Assembly (NCBI GenBank): GCA_913774715.1 | Contig: CAJYHS010000109.1 | Coordinates: 42,639 to 106,638 of the forward strand | Length of the DNA: 64,000 bases | Reading direction: 5' to 3' | Source: an uncultured Siphonobacter sp. | GTDB taxonomy: Bacteria; Bacteroidota; Bacteroidia; Cytophagales; Spirosomataceae | Shown: positions 1-8,726 of the stretch, piece by piece | How the letters are laid out: every line of letters starts with the position of its first letter | Position numbering within the stretch: the first letter of the stretch is position 1 | Program-made: the position numbers and the translations under genes | Notes under the pieces: model-generated | Told to the model about the DNA's origin: nothing | What the model saw: only the letters and a program-made list of their open reading frames with translations | The model's database searches: none

Positions 1-1110
1 GTGTGACATTTTCTGAGCAATTTTCTCCAGAGAAATTTTTCCATCTTTATATAACTCCAGCATCATTAACAAAGGGTGCTGCACCAGAGGTAAGCCCGAT
101 GGAGCATTCCAGTAGGACTGCTGTTTTTCTTCCCAGGTATGCGGAGCGTGATCCGTCGCGATTACATCAATGCGGTCATCTAATAAGGCCTGCAATAACC
201 GTTGTTTGTGCCCATCCGCTTTTACCGCGGGGTTACATTTAATCTGGTTACCCAATCGCTCGTAATCGCGGGCGTCAAACCACAGGTGATGCACGCAAAC
301 TTCCGAAGTGATACGTTTCTGATTTTTCAGTTCATTACTCGCGGTATCAGTATACCCGTAATAACCTTTTTCAAAAAGATCGGTTTCTTCGCCTGTAGTA
401 ATATGCAGAATGTGTAAACGCGTATTATACTTTTTGGCTAACTCAACCGCCATTGAGCTCGACTTGTAACATGCCTCTTCATTTCTAATTTCAGGATGTA
501 CCCTAGCCGGAGCGTCATCGCCATATTTCTCCTTATAAGCGGCCACATTCGCCCGAATAGTAGCTTCGTCTTCGCAGTGCGTAGCAATCAGGTAAGGAGC
601 ATTAGCAAACAGTTTTTCCAGAACTGGACGGCTATCCACGAGCATATTACCTGTCGAAGAACCCATGAAAATCTTCAATCCACAAACCTGAGTAGGATCG
701 GTTTTCATGACTTCATCGTAGTTGTCATTAGAAGCTCCCATGAAAAAGGAGTAATTCGCCAGTGACGAAGCTTTCGCGATGTCGTATTTATCGGCTAGTA
801 ACTCCTGTGTCAGTGCATTCGGAACGGTATTGGGCATTTCCATAAAGCTCGTTACCCCGCCCGAAACAGCTGCTCGGGCTTCCGAACGGATGGTGGCTTT
901 ATGCGTTAATCCTGGTTCACGAAAATGCACCTGATCGTCGATCACCCCTGGTAAAAGATATTTACCGTTGGCATCAATCACCTGATCAGCCGCGAGGCCG
1001 GATAAGCCCGTACCAATTTTTTCAATCAAACCGTCTTTAATAAAAACATCCGCTTCCCGGATTTGGCCCTCATTAACGACCTGGGCATTAAGAATTAGAA
1101 TGGAAGACAT
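1..1110 (-). CDS. pyrC: Dihydroorotase / amidohydrolase, 3' end cut by window edge
   Basis: Reverse-strand translation from ATG at 1110: MSSILILNAQVVNEGQIREADVFIKDGLIEKIG...LLPGVIDDQVHFREPGLTHKATI...VIATDHAPHTWEEK; dihydroorotase motifs. Absent from the ORF track because it has no stop in the window. Confidence 0.9.
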   Translation of the reverse strand, partial: MSSILILNAQVVNEGQIREADVFIKDGLIEKIGTGLSGLAADQVIDANGKYLLPGVIDDQVHFREPGLTHKATIRSEARAAVSGGVTSFMEMPNTVPNALTQELLADKYDIAKASSLANYSFFMGASNDNYDEVMKTDPTQVCGLKIFMGSSTGNMLVDSRPVLEKLFANAPYLIATHCEDEATIRANVAAYKEKYGDDAPARVHPEIRNEEACYKSSSMAVELAKKYNTRLHILHITTGEETDLFEKGYYGYTDTASNELKNQKRITSEVCVHHLWFDARDYERLGNQIKCNPAVKADGHKQRLLQALLDDRIDVIATDHAPHTWEEKQQSYWNAPSGLPLVQHPLLMMLELYKDGKISLEKIAQKMSH

Positions 1111-1125
1111 AAGAAGCTATTAAAA

Positions 1126-1157
1126 AGATGCCCTGAATGCAAGCAAACAGGGCATCT
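1126..1157 (-). terminator. Hairpin downstream of hemB
   Basis: agatgccctg / cagggcatct inverted repeat between the hemB stop and the dihydroorotase start. Confidence 0.6.
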
Positions 1158-1175
1158 ATACGTAATTTAAAACCA

Positions 1176-2156
1176 TTAACGTTGCTTTTGAAGCTCAGCA
1201 AATTCTTTCGCAAAATACGTTAGAATAATTTTAGCTCCGGCTCTTTTAATGGAAGTAAGCGTTTCCATCATTACCCGGTCGCCATCAATCCAGCCTTTCT
1301 GAGCGGCGGCTTTAATCATGGAGTATTCCCCAGAAATATTGTATGCCGCGATCGGTAAGGCGAAGTTATCATTCAGCATTTTGATGATGTCGAGGTATAA
1401 CATCGCAGGCTTTACCATGAGGTAATCGGCACCTTCCGCAAAATCTAGCTCGGCCTCGATCAGGGCTTCCTTAATGTTGGCCGGATTCATCTGATACGTT
1501 TTCTTATCCCCAAATTTAGGAGCCGATTCCAGTGCATCGCGAAAAGGACTGTACAAAGCTGACGCATATTTAGCCGTGTAGGACATGATTGCTACTTTGG
1601 TAAAGCCAGCGTCATCCAACGTTTCCCGCAGATAACCTACCCGACCATCCATCATATCTGAAGGACCCAGAATATCCGCACCCGCCTGGGCCTGAGCTAC
1701 GCCCATTTTACCCAAGTATTCCAGCGTTTCATCATTCAGGATTTCTCCGTTTTCAACGTAACCATCGTGACCATCGGAACTGTACGGATCCATAGCGACA
1801 TCGGTCATCACTACTACTTCAGGATATTTACTCTTTACAGCGTGAATGGCTTCGAGATACATACTACCTTCCCGCCAGCTTTCACTCGCTGTTTTATCTT
1901 TTTTGGACTCATCCAGACCCGGAAACAAATCAAAAGCTTTGATTCCTAAATCCTGACAACGACCAATTTCATCCAGCAAATTATCCAGCGAGTGACGATA
2001 CACACCCGGCATGGAGGCTACTTCTCTCTTTACGTTTGTTCCTTCAACTACAAAAACGGGAAGAATCAAATCATTTACAGAAACCGTAGTTTCTTCAACC
2101 AAAGCCCGAACGGCGGCACTGGTTCTCAACCGACGGGGGCGACGTAATATATGCAT
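1176..2156 (-). CDS. hemB: Porphobilinogen synthase (delta-aminolevulinic acid dehydratase)
   Basis: MHILRRPRRLRTSAAVRALVEET...DVAMDPYSSDGHDGYVENGEILND...DYLMVKPAMLYLDII; start trimmed from the 2189 ORF start to MHILRRPRR. Confidence 0.95.
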   Translation of the reverse strand: MHILRRPRRLRTSAAVRALVEETTVSVNDLILPVFVVEGTNVKREVASMPGVYRHSLDNLLDEIGRCQDLGIKAFDLFPGLDESKKDKTASESWREGSMYLEAIHAVKSKYPEVVVMTDVAMDPYSSDGHDGYVENGEILNDETLEYLGKMGVAQAQAGADILGPSDMMDGRVGYLRETLDDAGFTKVAIMSYTAKYASALYSPFRDALESAPKFGDKKTYQMNPANIKEALIEAELDFAEGADYLMVKPAMLYLDIIKMLNDNFALPIAAYNISGEYSMIKAAAQKGWIDGDRVMMETLTSIKRAGAKIILTYFAKEFAELQKQR

Positions 2157-2250
2157 GGCTATGAAATGTAAGCGTGAAAACTTCCGCAAAGGTACGGCAG
2201 CTTGCCTTTGATCAACGAAGAAAAGTTGAATTCGTTAGCGAGTCCATTCG

Positions 2251-2727
2251 TTAGCTCCAGATACCAGCAATGGCATATCCAATCATGACCAGACAAAGTA
2301 ATACTTTCATGAATATACCCGCCATAAAGCCCAGAAAAGAACCGAAAGCCGCTCGCATAGCCCGACCGGAGGCCATTCCACCAAAAATTTCCCCCACGAA
2401 AGCTCCGACAAAAGCTCCAACGAATATTCCACCGGGAATCGGTAAAACCAAGCCTACCAGTAGACCAATGGTAGTACCCCAGGCTCCACGGGTGGTGCCT
2501 CCAAACTTTTTAACGCCCCAGATCGGCACGAGGTAATCCAGAACGGCTACGATGGCCGTAAAGATGCCTAAAACCACTAAGGTGGTCGTGGAGAATGTAA
2601 CCCGACCGGACCAATGCAACAATAATAAACCCAGATAACTTAGCGGCGGACCGGGTAATGGTAAGACGGCCCCAGCTAGTCCTACTAACAAAGCAATGAC
2701 CCCGAGGATCACTAACAGGATTTCCAT
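2251..2727 (-). CDS. DUF456-family membrane protein
   Basis: Small Gly-rich multi-TM protein (GLVLPIPGGIFVGAFVGAFVGEIFGG) with DUF456-like pattern. Confidence 0.75.
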   Translation of the reverse strand: MEILLVILGVIALLVGLAGAVLPLPGPPLSYLGLLLLHWSGRVTFSTTTLVVLGIFTAIVAVLDYLVPIWGVKKFGGTTRGAWGTTIGLLVGLVLPIPGGIFVGAFVGAFVGEIFGGMASGRAMRAAFGSFLGFMAGIFMKVLLCLVMIGYAIAGIWS

Positions 2728-2754
2728 ACGTAAAGAAGTGCTGAGGTTGAATAT

Positions 2755-2783
2755 AAAAAAAGCTGCCCAAATCAGGCAGCTTT
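2755..2783 (-). terminator. Rho-independent terminator of rnc
   Basis: aaaaaagctgcc...ggcagctttcc; T-run on the minus strand. Confidence 0.7.
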
Positions 2784-2801
2784 CCTAAAAATCAATACCA
2801 A

Positions 2802-3581
2802 TTAACTCACCGGTTTGGTCAGGTTGAGTTTCTCAACCGCTTTCTCGGAAGCCGATTGTTCGGCCTTCTTCTTGTTAAAGCCCGTTCCGGTAGCGAAAAC
2901 TTCATTATCTACCACTAGCTCCGCAATGAATTCCTTATGACGAGCCGATCCTTTTTCAGTCACGTCAAATCGAAGTTCACGGCCTTCGCGTTGAGCCCAT
3001 TCAATAATCTGGGACTTATAATTAATATTGGTTTCAACGACTTTATCCAAATCAAAGTAACTGGACAACAGACGTTTAAGAATAAATTTCTTCGTAAAAG
3101 GAAATCCCTTATCCAGGTAAATCGCTCCAACAAATGCTTCCAGAGCATCTCCGTACATCGAGGTACGGGCCAGTACAGTACGGCGATTGGGATCGTATTC
3201 TACTAAGGTATCCAAGCCTAACTTACGAGCCACCAGATTCAGCGACTCCCGGTTTACGATCCGTGAGCGAATCTCGGTGAGAAAACCTTCGTCTTTGTAA
3301 GGATATTTCTTGAAGAGATATTCGGCTACTACCATGCCCAACACGGCGTCCCCTAAATATTCCAGTCGCTCATTGGATAACCTTAGATCTTTACCAGCCA
3401 CGGCTTTACTAGCCGAAGTATGCATAAAGGCGAGCCGATAGAGCTCTACATTAGACGGTCGGGTTCCGATAAGCGTAGCTACCGCCTGCTTCAGCTTTTT
3501 CTCCTTATCGGATTTAGATCTGAAAAGTTGGGTCAGTGGGTCAAAGACCGTTGAGACAAGCAGCGGTAACGGTAGCAGCAC
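2802..3581 (-). CDS. rnc: Ribonuclease III
   Basis: NERLEYLGDAVLGMVVAEYLF RNase III signature plus C-terminal dsRBD (ATGTGFNKKKAEQSASEKAVEKL). GTG start uncertain. Confidence 0.95.
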   Translation of the reverse strand: MLLPLPLLVSTVFDPLTQLFRSKSDKEKKLKQAVATLIGTRPSNVELYRLAFMHTSASKAVAGKDLRLSNERLEYLGDAVLGMVVAEYLFKKYPYKDEGFLTEIRSRIVNRESLNLVARKLGLDTLVEYDPNRRTVLARTSMYGDALEAFVGAIYLDKGFPFTKKFILKRLLSSYFDLDKVVETNINYKSQIIEWAQREGRELRFDVTEKGSARHKEFIAELVVDNEVFATGTGFNKKKAEQSASEKAVEKLNLTKPVS

Positions 3582-3634
3582 AGGATCAAAATTTATGAGA
3601 AGAGCCGTACACCAGAAGCCTACGGCTCTCCCGA

Positions 3635-4882
3635 CTATATTTTCTTAAATACAACGCAAGTGTTGTGTCCACCAAAGCCAAACGTATTGCTGATCGCTAC
3701 GTCTACTTTACGAGCTTGTGCCTTATTGAACGTCAGGTTCAAGTTAGGATTAATTTCCGGATCATCCTCAAAATGGTTAATCGTCGGAGGAACAATCTGA
3801 TTCTTGATCGCCAAAATAGCAGCTACGGCTTCAATGGCAGCGGCTCCTCCTAACAAGTGACCCGTCATGGATTTAGTCGAGCTAATATTGACTTTAGAAG
3901 CATGCTCGCCAAACAGACGTTCAATGGCTTTTAGTTCCTGAGGGTCACCGATTGGTGTTGAAGTACCGTGCGTATTGATGTAATCTACAGACTCGAGAGG
4001 CAATTCTGCGTCTTCCAGAGCCAGTTTCATACACATATATGCTCCACGTCCGTCGGGATGGGGAGCCGTGATGTGGTAGGCGTCCGAAGACATACCTCCA
4101 CCCATAATTTCGCAATAAATTTTCGCTCCGCGAGCTTTGGCGTGTTCGTACTCTTCCAAAATGAGAGCCGCACCACCTTCACCCAATACGAAACCTTCAC
4201 GACCTTTGTCATACGGACGAGAAGCCGTTTTAGGATCATCATTACGTTCAGAAAGTGCTTTCAGAGCGTTGAAGCCCCCTACACCCGCCTGAGTAACCGC
4301 AGCTTCCGAACCACCCGATACGCAGATATCCATTTTACCTAAACGGATATAATTAAACGCGTCAATCAGGGCATTACCCGAAGAAGCACAGGCTGAAACC
4401 GTAACGTAAGTAGGTCCACGGAAACCGTGACGAATGGAAATCAGACCCGCTGAACTATCAGCGATCATTTTCGGAATAAAGAACGGATTGAAACGGGGGC
4501 TACCATCACCGCCGCCAAAGTTCAGCACTTCTTCTTCAAATGTCTTCAGTCCACCAATACCAGCACCCCAGATAACGCCGATGCGATCCAGGTCTACTTG
4601 CTCTTTATCGAAAGCCGCATCTTTGATGGCTTCATCAGCGGTAACCACTGCATACTGGGTAAACCAGTCCATCTTACGGGCTTCCTGGCGAGGAATGTAC
4701 GCCTGCACGTCAAAGTTTTTAACCTCACAGGCAAACTTTGTACGGAAACGGGTGGCATCGAATCGAGTAATCGTATCGGCACCGCTGACCCCATTAATCA
4801 GGCCATCCCAGTATTCCTCTACCGTATTTCCTATGGGGGTAAGAGCTCCTAGTCCAGTGACAACAACTCGCTTTAATTGCAT
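3635..4882 (-). CDS. fabF: Beta-ketoacyl-ACP synthase II
   Basis: MQLKRVVVTGLGALTPIGNTVEEYW...VSACASSGNALIDA...INTHGTSTPIGDPQE...STKSMTGHLLGGAAAIE. Confidence 0.97.
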   Translation of the reverse strand: MQLKRVVVTGLGALTPIGNTVEEYWDGLINGVSGADTITRFDATRFRTKFACEVKNFDVQAYIPRQEARKMDWFTQYAVVTADEAIKDAAFDKEQVDLDRIGVIWGAGIGGLKTFEEEVLNFGGGDGSPRFNPFFIPKMIADSSAGLISIRHGFRGPTYVTVSACASSGNALIDAFNYIRLGKMDICVSGGSEAAVTQAGVGGFNALKALSERNDDPKTASRPYDKGREGFVLGEGGAALILEEYEHAKARGAKIYCEIMGGGMSSDAYHITAPHPDGRGAYMCMKLALEDAELPLESVDYINTHGTSTPIGDPQELKAIERLFGEHASKVNISSTKSMTGHLLGGAAAIEAVAAILAIKNQIVPPTINHFEDDPEINPNLNLTFNKAQARKVDVAISNTFGFGGHNTCVVFKKI

Positions 4883-4990
4883 AGTTTAAAAATTTTGGTA
4901 ATCAGGTCAGGATGTTTTTTGCCTGTTTTTGATGATACATAGAACCTACAAGTAAACAAGAAAAAACCTGAGCCACAAAATCAAAAAAAT

Positions 4991-5038
4991 GTGCTAATCC
5001 GAAAAGGGACATAAATATGCCCTTTTTCAAATTAGCAC
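4991..5038 (-). terminator. Hairpin after acpP (minus strand)
   Basis: gtgctaat...aaaaggg / ccctttttc...attagcac nested inverted repeat between acpP and fabF. Confidence 0.55.
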
Positions 5039-5054
5039 CGCTGATAGATGTTAC

Positions 5055-5291
5055 TTACTTGGCGTGTTCTTCCAGATAGGCAACAGCCTGACCGACCGTT
5101 GTGATCGTTTCAGCCTGATCATCGGGAATAGACACATTGAATTCTTTTTCAAATTCCATGATGAGTTCCACGGTATCGAGCGAGTCAGCTCCAAGATCGT
5201 TCGTGAAGCTAGCCTCTGGAGTAACTTCAGATTCTTCTACGCCCAATTTGTCAACGATAATCTGCTTGACTTTAGCTGCGATTTCTGACAT
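5055..5291 (-). CDS. acpP: Acyl carrier protein
   Basis: 78 aa with the [12 protein letters not shown] phosphopantetheine attachment motif. Confidence 0.98.
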   Translation of the reverse strand: MSEIAAKVKQIIVDKLGVEESEVTPEASFTNDLGADSLDTVELIMEFEKEFNVSIPDDQAETITTVGQAVAYLEEHAK

Positions 5292-5524
5292 TGTGTTTGA
5301 GTGATTTGGTTCAAAAAACGTCGCAAAGAAACTTACTTGATGTCAGATTGTCAAACATAATTTTTTCTACAAAGCTTAATTTGAGAATGTTTCATGGATA
5401 AAAGCATCATTTAAATCACTTTTAAAAGGCTTATTTACCTCATTTTTAATGATAATCTAATTCTTTTACCTACTCAAACTTTGGTTTCAGACGACTTTGA
5501 TAATATTGTTTAAATTTTTAAAAA

Positions 5525-6214
5525 TTATTCGTTTCTCACTGAACTAGCTCCTGATGTATTGGCATTTACGGAAGGATTGCCCCGATAACGAACGCGGCTG
5601 GCTCCACTGGCATCGGCTGATAATTTTTCCTTCACATACAGATGAGCGTTACTTGCACCAGACACATTTACATCCGCCAGAGTCACTTCGAGGCCTTCGG
5701 CTTTAAAAGAAGAAGCTCCTGAAATTTTTCCCTGAAATTTTTGAGCATTACCCGTTAGAGTGACATTCGATGCTCCGGAAACGTCCACATCCAGAGCTTT
5801 GGCTTTTGCTTCTACCGTTGCCTGCGAGGCTCCCGAAATATCAATGACCATCTGGTTTTCGGCTCCAAAACCAGTCACGTTCGACCGCGACGCTCCACTG
5901 AAATGAATGCCTTTCAGGGAAGGCATCGTGATATGAACCTGTACCCGCTTGCGGTTCATGTTACGGCCGGATACTGCATAACGAATTTTCAGTGATCCAT
6001 TCGTCACTTTTGCTTCCAGATCATCAATATCACTTTCCTGCCCTTCTACTTCTACCTTGAATTTTCCGGGATGCACGTCAATGATAAAAGCCGATCCTAA
6101 TTCTAACTGATCGAAATTACTAACGTTAAAAGTCTTGCTTGACTGAGCCAGAGCTGAGCCCGCGAAGGTAAGACCACCGAAGAGCAGCAGTCCGGTTAAC
6201 AGGTTATTTTTCAT
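5525..6214 (-). CDS. Head GIN domain / DUF2807-type putative auto-transporter adhesin
   Basis: Signal peptide MKNNLLTGLLLFGGLTFAGSALAQ then repeated (S)GAS motifs (GASRSNV, GASQATV, GASNVTL, GASSFKA, GASNAHL, GASRVRY, GASSVRN). Confidence 0.85.
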   Translation of the reverse strand: MKNNLLTGLLLFGGLTFAGSALAQSSKTFNVSNFDQLELGSAFIIDVHPGKFKVEVEGQESDIDDLEAKVTNGSLKIRYAVSGRNMNRKRVQVHITMPSLKGIHFSGASRSNVTGFGAENQMVIDISGASQATVEAKAKALDVDVSGASNVTLTGNAQKFQGKISGASSFKAEGLEVTLADVNVSGASNAHLYVKEKLSADASGASRVRYRGNPSVNANTSGASSVRNE

Positions 6215-6307
6215 TGTCTGATGCATTTTAACAAATAAAATCATTGATAAGGGAAGGATGTCCGTTTGGAAAAAACTGTTGCACAGGGGATTAAATAAAG
6301 TGAAACT

Positions 6308-6338
6308 TTTGCAGTACCAGAAAATTAGCGTATTTTTG
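6308..6338 (+). promoter_or_regulatory. Bacteroidota housekeeping promoter upstream of rplS
   Basis: TTTG (6308-6311), 19 nt spacer, TATTTTTG (6331-6338); exact match to the -33/-7 consensus TTTG-N19-TAnnTTTG. Confidence 0.75.
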
Positions 6339-6341
6339 TGG

Positions 6342-6397
6342 CTCATTTCGGCAACCGCTCGACCTGTGGGATTCGATGTTGCCGATCTATCAATGAG
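6342..6397 (+). promoter_or_regulatory. Structured 5' leader of rplS (candidate r-protein leader)
   Basis: Nested stems ctcatt/aatgag (6342-6347/6392-6397), cggcaac/gttgccg (6349-6355/6378-6384), tcga/tcga (6359-6362/6373-6376) right after the predicted promoter. Confidence 0.5.
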
Positions 6398-6430
6398 TTA
6401 GACCATTTTAACAAAACTCTTACAGAGGTC

Positions 6431-6787
6431 ATGAGTGATCTGATCAAACTGGTTGAAGCTGACAATTCAGCTCGCCGGAACGACATCCCCGATTTCAAAT
6501 CTGGTGATACCCTTAATGTTCACGTGAAAATTCGTGAAGGTAACAAAGAGCGTATTCAGGTTTTCACCGGCACGGTGATCCAACGCAAAAACGCAGGTAC
6601 AAACGGTGAAACGTTTACGGTTCGCAAAGTATCTAACAGCGTTGGTGTAGAGCGGATTTTCCCTATTCTTTCTCCTAACATCGATAAAATCGAAGTAGTA
6701 CGTCACGGTTTAGTTCGTCGTGCTCGTATTTACTATCTGCGTGGCAAACAAGGTAAAGCTGCGAAGATCAAGGAAAAGAAGAAATAA
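6431..6787 (+). CDS. rplS: 50S ribosomal protein L19
   Basis: [54 protein letters not shown]...; start trimmed from the 6338 ORF start. Confidence 0.96.
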   Translation: MSDLIKLVEADNSARRNDIPDFKSGDTLNVHVKIREGNKERIQVFTGTVIQRKNAGTNGETFTVRKVSNSVGVERIFPILSPNIDKIEVVRHGLVRRARIYYLRGKQGKAAKIKEKKK

Positions 6788-6809
6788 GAACCTTCTTACG
6801 GGTTTTCTT

Positions 6810-6846
6810 AAAGGCCGTCTCGAAAGAGATGGCCTTTGTTTTTTCT
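6810..6846 (+). terminator. Rho-independent terminator of rplS
   Basis: aaaggccgtct cgaaag agatggccttt followed by gttttttct. Confidence 0.75.
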
Positions 6847-6920
6847 AGTTTTTTCATTTTTGATTGTACTTTTACATTAAATCTTATTGATTTACCCCAC
6901 TATTCAGCTAATTTCTACGG

Positions 6921-7748
6921 ATGAAAATTGATTCGCATCAGCATTTCTGGGTGTTTGATCCTGTACGCGACGCCTGGATTACTTCCGATATGGAAGCCAT
7001 TCGTCGGGATTTTTTACCGAATGATTTAGGTCCTGTTCTTCAACAAAATAGCATCGATGGATGCGTGGCTGTGCAAGCGAGCCAGTCTGAAATTGAGACG
7101 GAATTTTTAATCCAGCACGCCGAGCAAAATGACTTTATTAAAGGAGTCGTGGGCTGGGTAGATCTCCGTTCAGAACTCATTAACGAACGACTGGAGTATT
7201 TCAAACAATTTCCCAAGCTAAAAGGCTTTCGTCACATTGTTCAGGGAGAGCCGGATGATTTATTTTTGCTCCGTACCGAATTTATGGACGGAATCAGAGC
7301 TTTGGAAACGTATGGGTATACCTACGACATTCTCATCTATCCCAAGCATCTACCCACCGCTCGTGAGTTTGTTACTCGCTTACCCCATCAGCTTTTTGTG
7401 GTAGACCATTTAGCAAAACCTTATATCAAAGCTGGTGAAATTGAAAAATGGGCAACCGACATCCAGAGCCTGGCTAAACGTGAAAACGTTTGTTGCAAGG
7501 TATCCGGCATGGTCACAGAAGCCGACTGGGAACACTGGACCCCTGAACAGCTACGCCCCTACCTGGATGTAGTCTTTGAAGCCTTTGGTCCTGAACGGGT
7601 TATGTTTGGTTCGGATTGGCCCGTTTGTCTGGTGGCCTCCTCTTACGAACGCTGGGTTCAGTTACTACAGGAATACACCGGTTCTTTGTCCAGTTACGAA
7701 CAGGAGAAATTCTGGGGTGGCAATGCTAAAGATTTTTATAGTTTATAA
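6921..7748 (+). CDS. Amidohydrolase 2 family protein, probable L-fuconolactonase-like
   Basis: MKIDSHQHFWVFDP...VVDHLAKPYI...ERVMFGSDWPVCL; metal-dependent lactonase-type amidohydrolase next to fucose genes. Confidence 0.85.
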   Translation: MKIDSHQHFWVFDPVRDAWITSDMEAIRRDFLPNDLGPVLQQNSIDGCVAVQASQSEIETEFLIQHAEQNDFIKGVVGWVDLRSELINERLEYFKQFPKLKGFRHIVQGEPDDLFLLRTEFMDGIRALETYGYTYDILIYPKHLPTAREFVTRLPHQLFVVDHLAKPYIKAGEIEKWATDIQSLAKRENVCCKVSGMVTEADWEHWTPEQLRPYLDVVFEAFGPERVMFGSDWPVCLVASSYERWVQLLQEYTGSLSSYEQEKFWGGNAKDFYSL

Positions 7749-7855
7749 GGTTATCATTCTATGCTTTTGGTCTTTTATAGGAAAGAATCGAGGTTTAATG
7801 AAATGTTGACCGCAGATTTGACGTACTTAACTAGTAAGATCAAAAGCATTCCATA

Positions 7856-8644
7856 ATGAATCTAAACCTTAGCAATAAAATCATTATCGTTACGGGCGGT
7901 GCCAAAGGTATTGGCGAAGGGATCAGTAAAGTATTAGCTTCGGAAGGAGCCATTCCGGTAATTGTTGGCCGCAGTGAGACTGATAACCTCAAAACCGTGG
8001 CAGAGATCGAAGCCGCTGGTGGCCAGGCTTTTCAGGTACCAGCAGAGTTAACTCAGCCCTCCGAATGTGAAAAAGCTGTTCAGCAAACGATGGATAAGTT
8101 CGGAAGAATCGACGGTTTAGTTAATAATGCTGGAGTGAATGATGGCGTAGGTTTGGAAAATGGTACATATGAGGGATTTGTAGCTTCCTTACATAAAAAC
8201 GTTATCCATTATTACCTGATGGCTAAATATGCTCTTCCGGCTTTGAAAGAATCCAGAGGAGCTATTGTTAACATTGGCTCTAAAACCGCTGAAACAGGTC
8301 AGGGTGGCACCTCAGCCTACGCCGCTGCCAATGGTGGCCGCAATGCCTTAACCCGTGAATGGGCCGTTGAATTATTGAAGTACGATATTCGGGTGAATGC
8401 CGTGATTGTAGCGGAAAGCTGGACACCGCTTTACGAACGCTGGATTAACGGCTTACCCAATCCTGAAGAAAAACTAAAAGAAATTACCCGGAATATTCCG
8501 CTAGAGCAACGCATGACGACTACTGAAGAATTAGGTAATACCGTTGCGTTTTTGCTTTCGGATAAATCCAGTCATACTACAGGGCAACTTATCCACGTCG
8601 ATGGTGGATATGTCCACCTGGACCGGGCACTTGCCAATGCCTAA
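7856..8644 (+). CDS. SDR family oxidoreductase, probable L-fucose dehydrogenase
   Basis: TGGAKGIGEG Rossmann motif, NNAG, ...ALTREWAVELLKYDIRVNAV..., C-terminal HTTGQLIHVDGGYVHLDRAL. Confidence 0.85.
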   Translation: MNLNLSNKIIIVTGGAKGIGEGISKVLASEGAIPVIVGRSETDNLKTVAEIEAAGGQAFQVPAELTQPSECEKAVQQTMDKFGRIDGLVNNAGVNDGVGLENGTYEGFVASLHKNVIHYYLMAKYALPALKESRGAIVNIGSKTAETGQGGTSAYAAANGGRNALTREWAVELLKYDIRVNAVIVAESWTPLYERWINGLPNPEEKLKEITRNIPLEQRMTTTEELGNTVAFLLSDKSSHTTGQLIHVDGGYVHLDRALANA

Positions 8645-8654
8645 TTTCCTGTTA

Positions 8655-8685
8655 TGAACCGAATCAATTAACTTGATTCGGTTCA
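8655..8685. terminator. Perfect 13-bp hairpin between the SDR gene and fucP
   Basis: tgaaccgaatcaa ttaac ttgattcggttca. Confidence 0.5.
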
Positions 8686-8726
8686 TTTATTTCTAACGTT
8701 ATCCGTTTCCTCTAATCTCCGTTTTC

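Noticed and set aside
496-765. 89-aa plus-strand ORF and neighbours at 3-417
   Set aside because: Lie antisense within the partial dihydroorotase gene, which is clearly coding on the minus strand.
3968-4889. Plus-strand ORFs of 124 and 151 aa inside fabF
   Set aside because: Antisense shadows of fabF; no recognisable domains.
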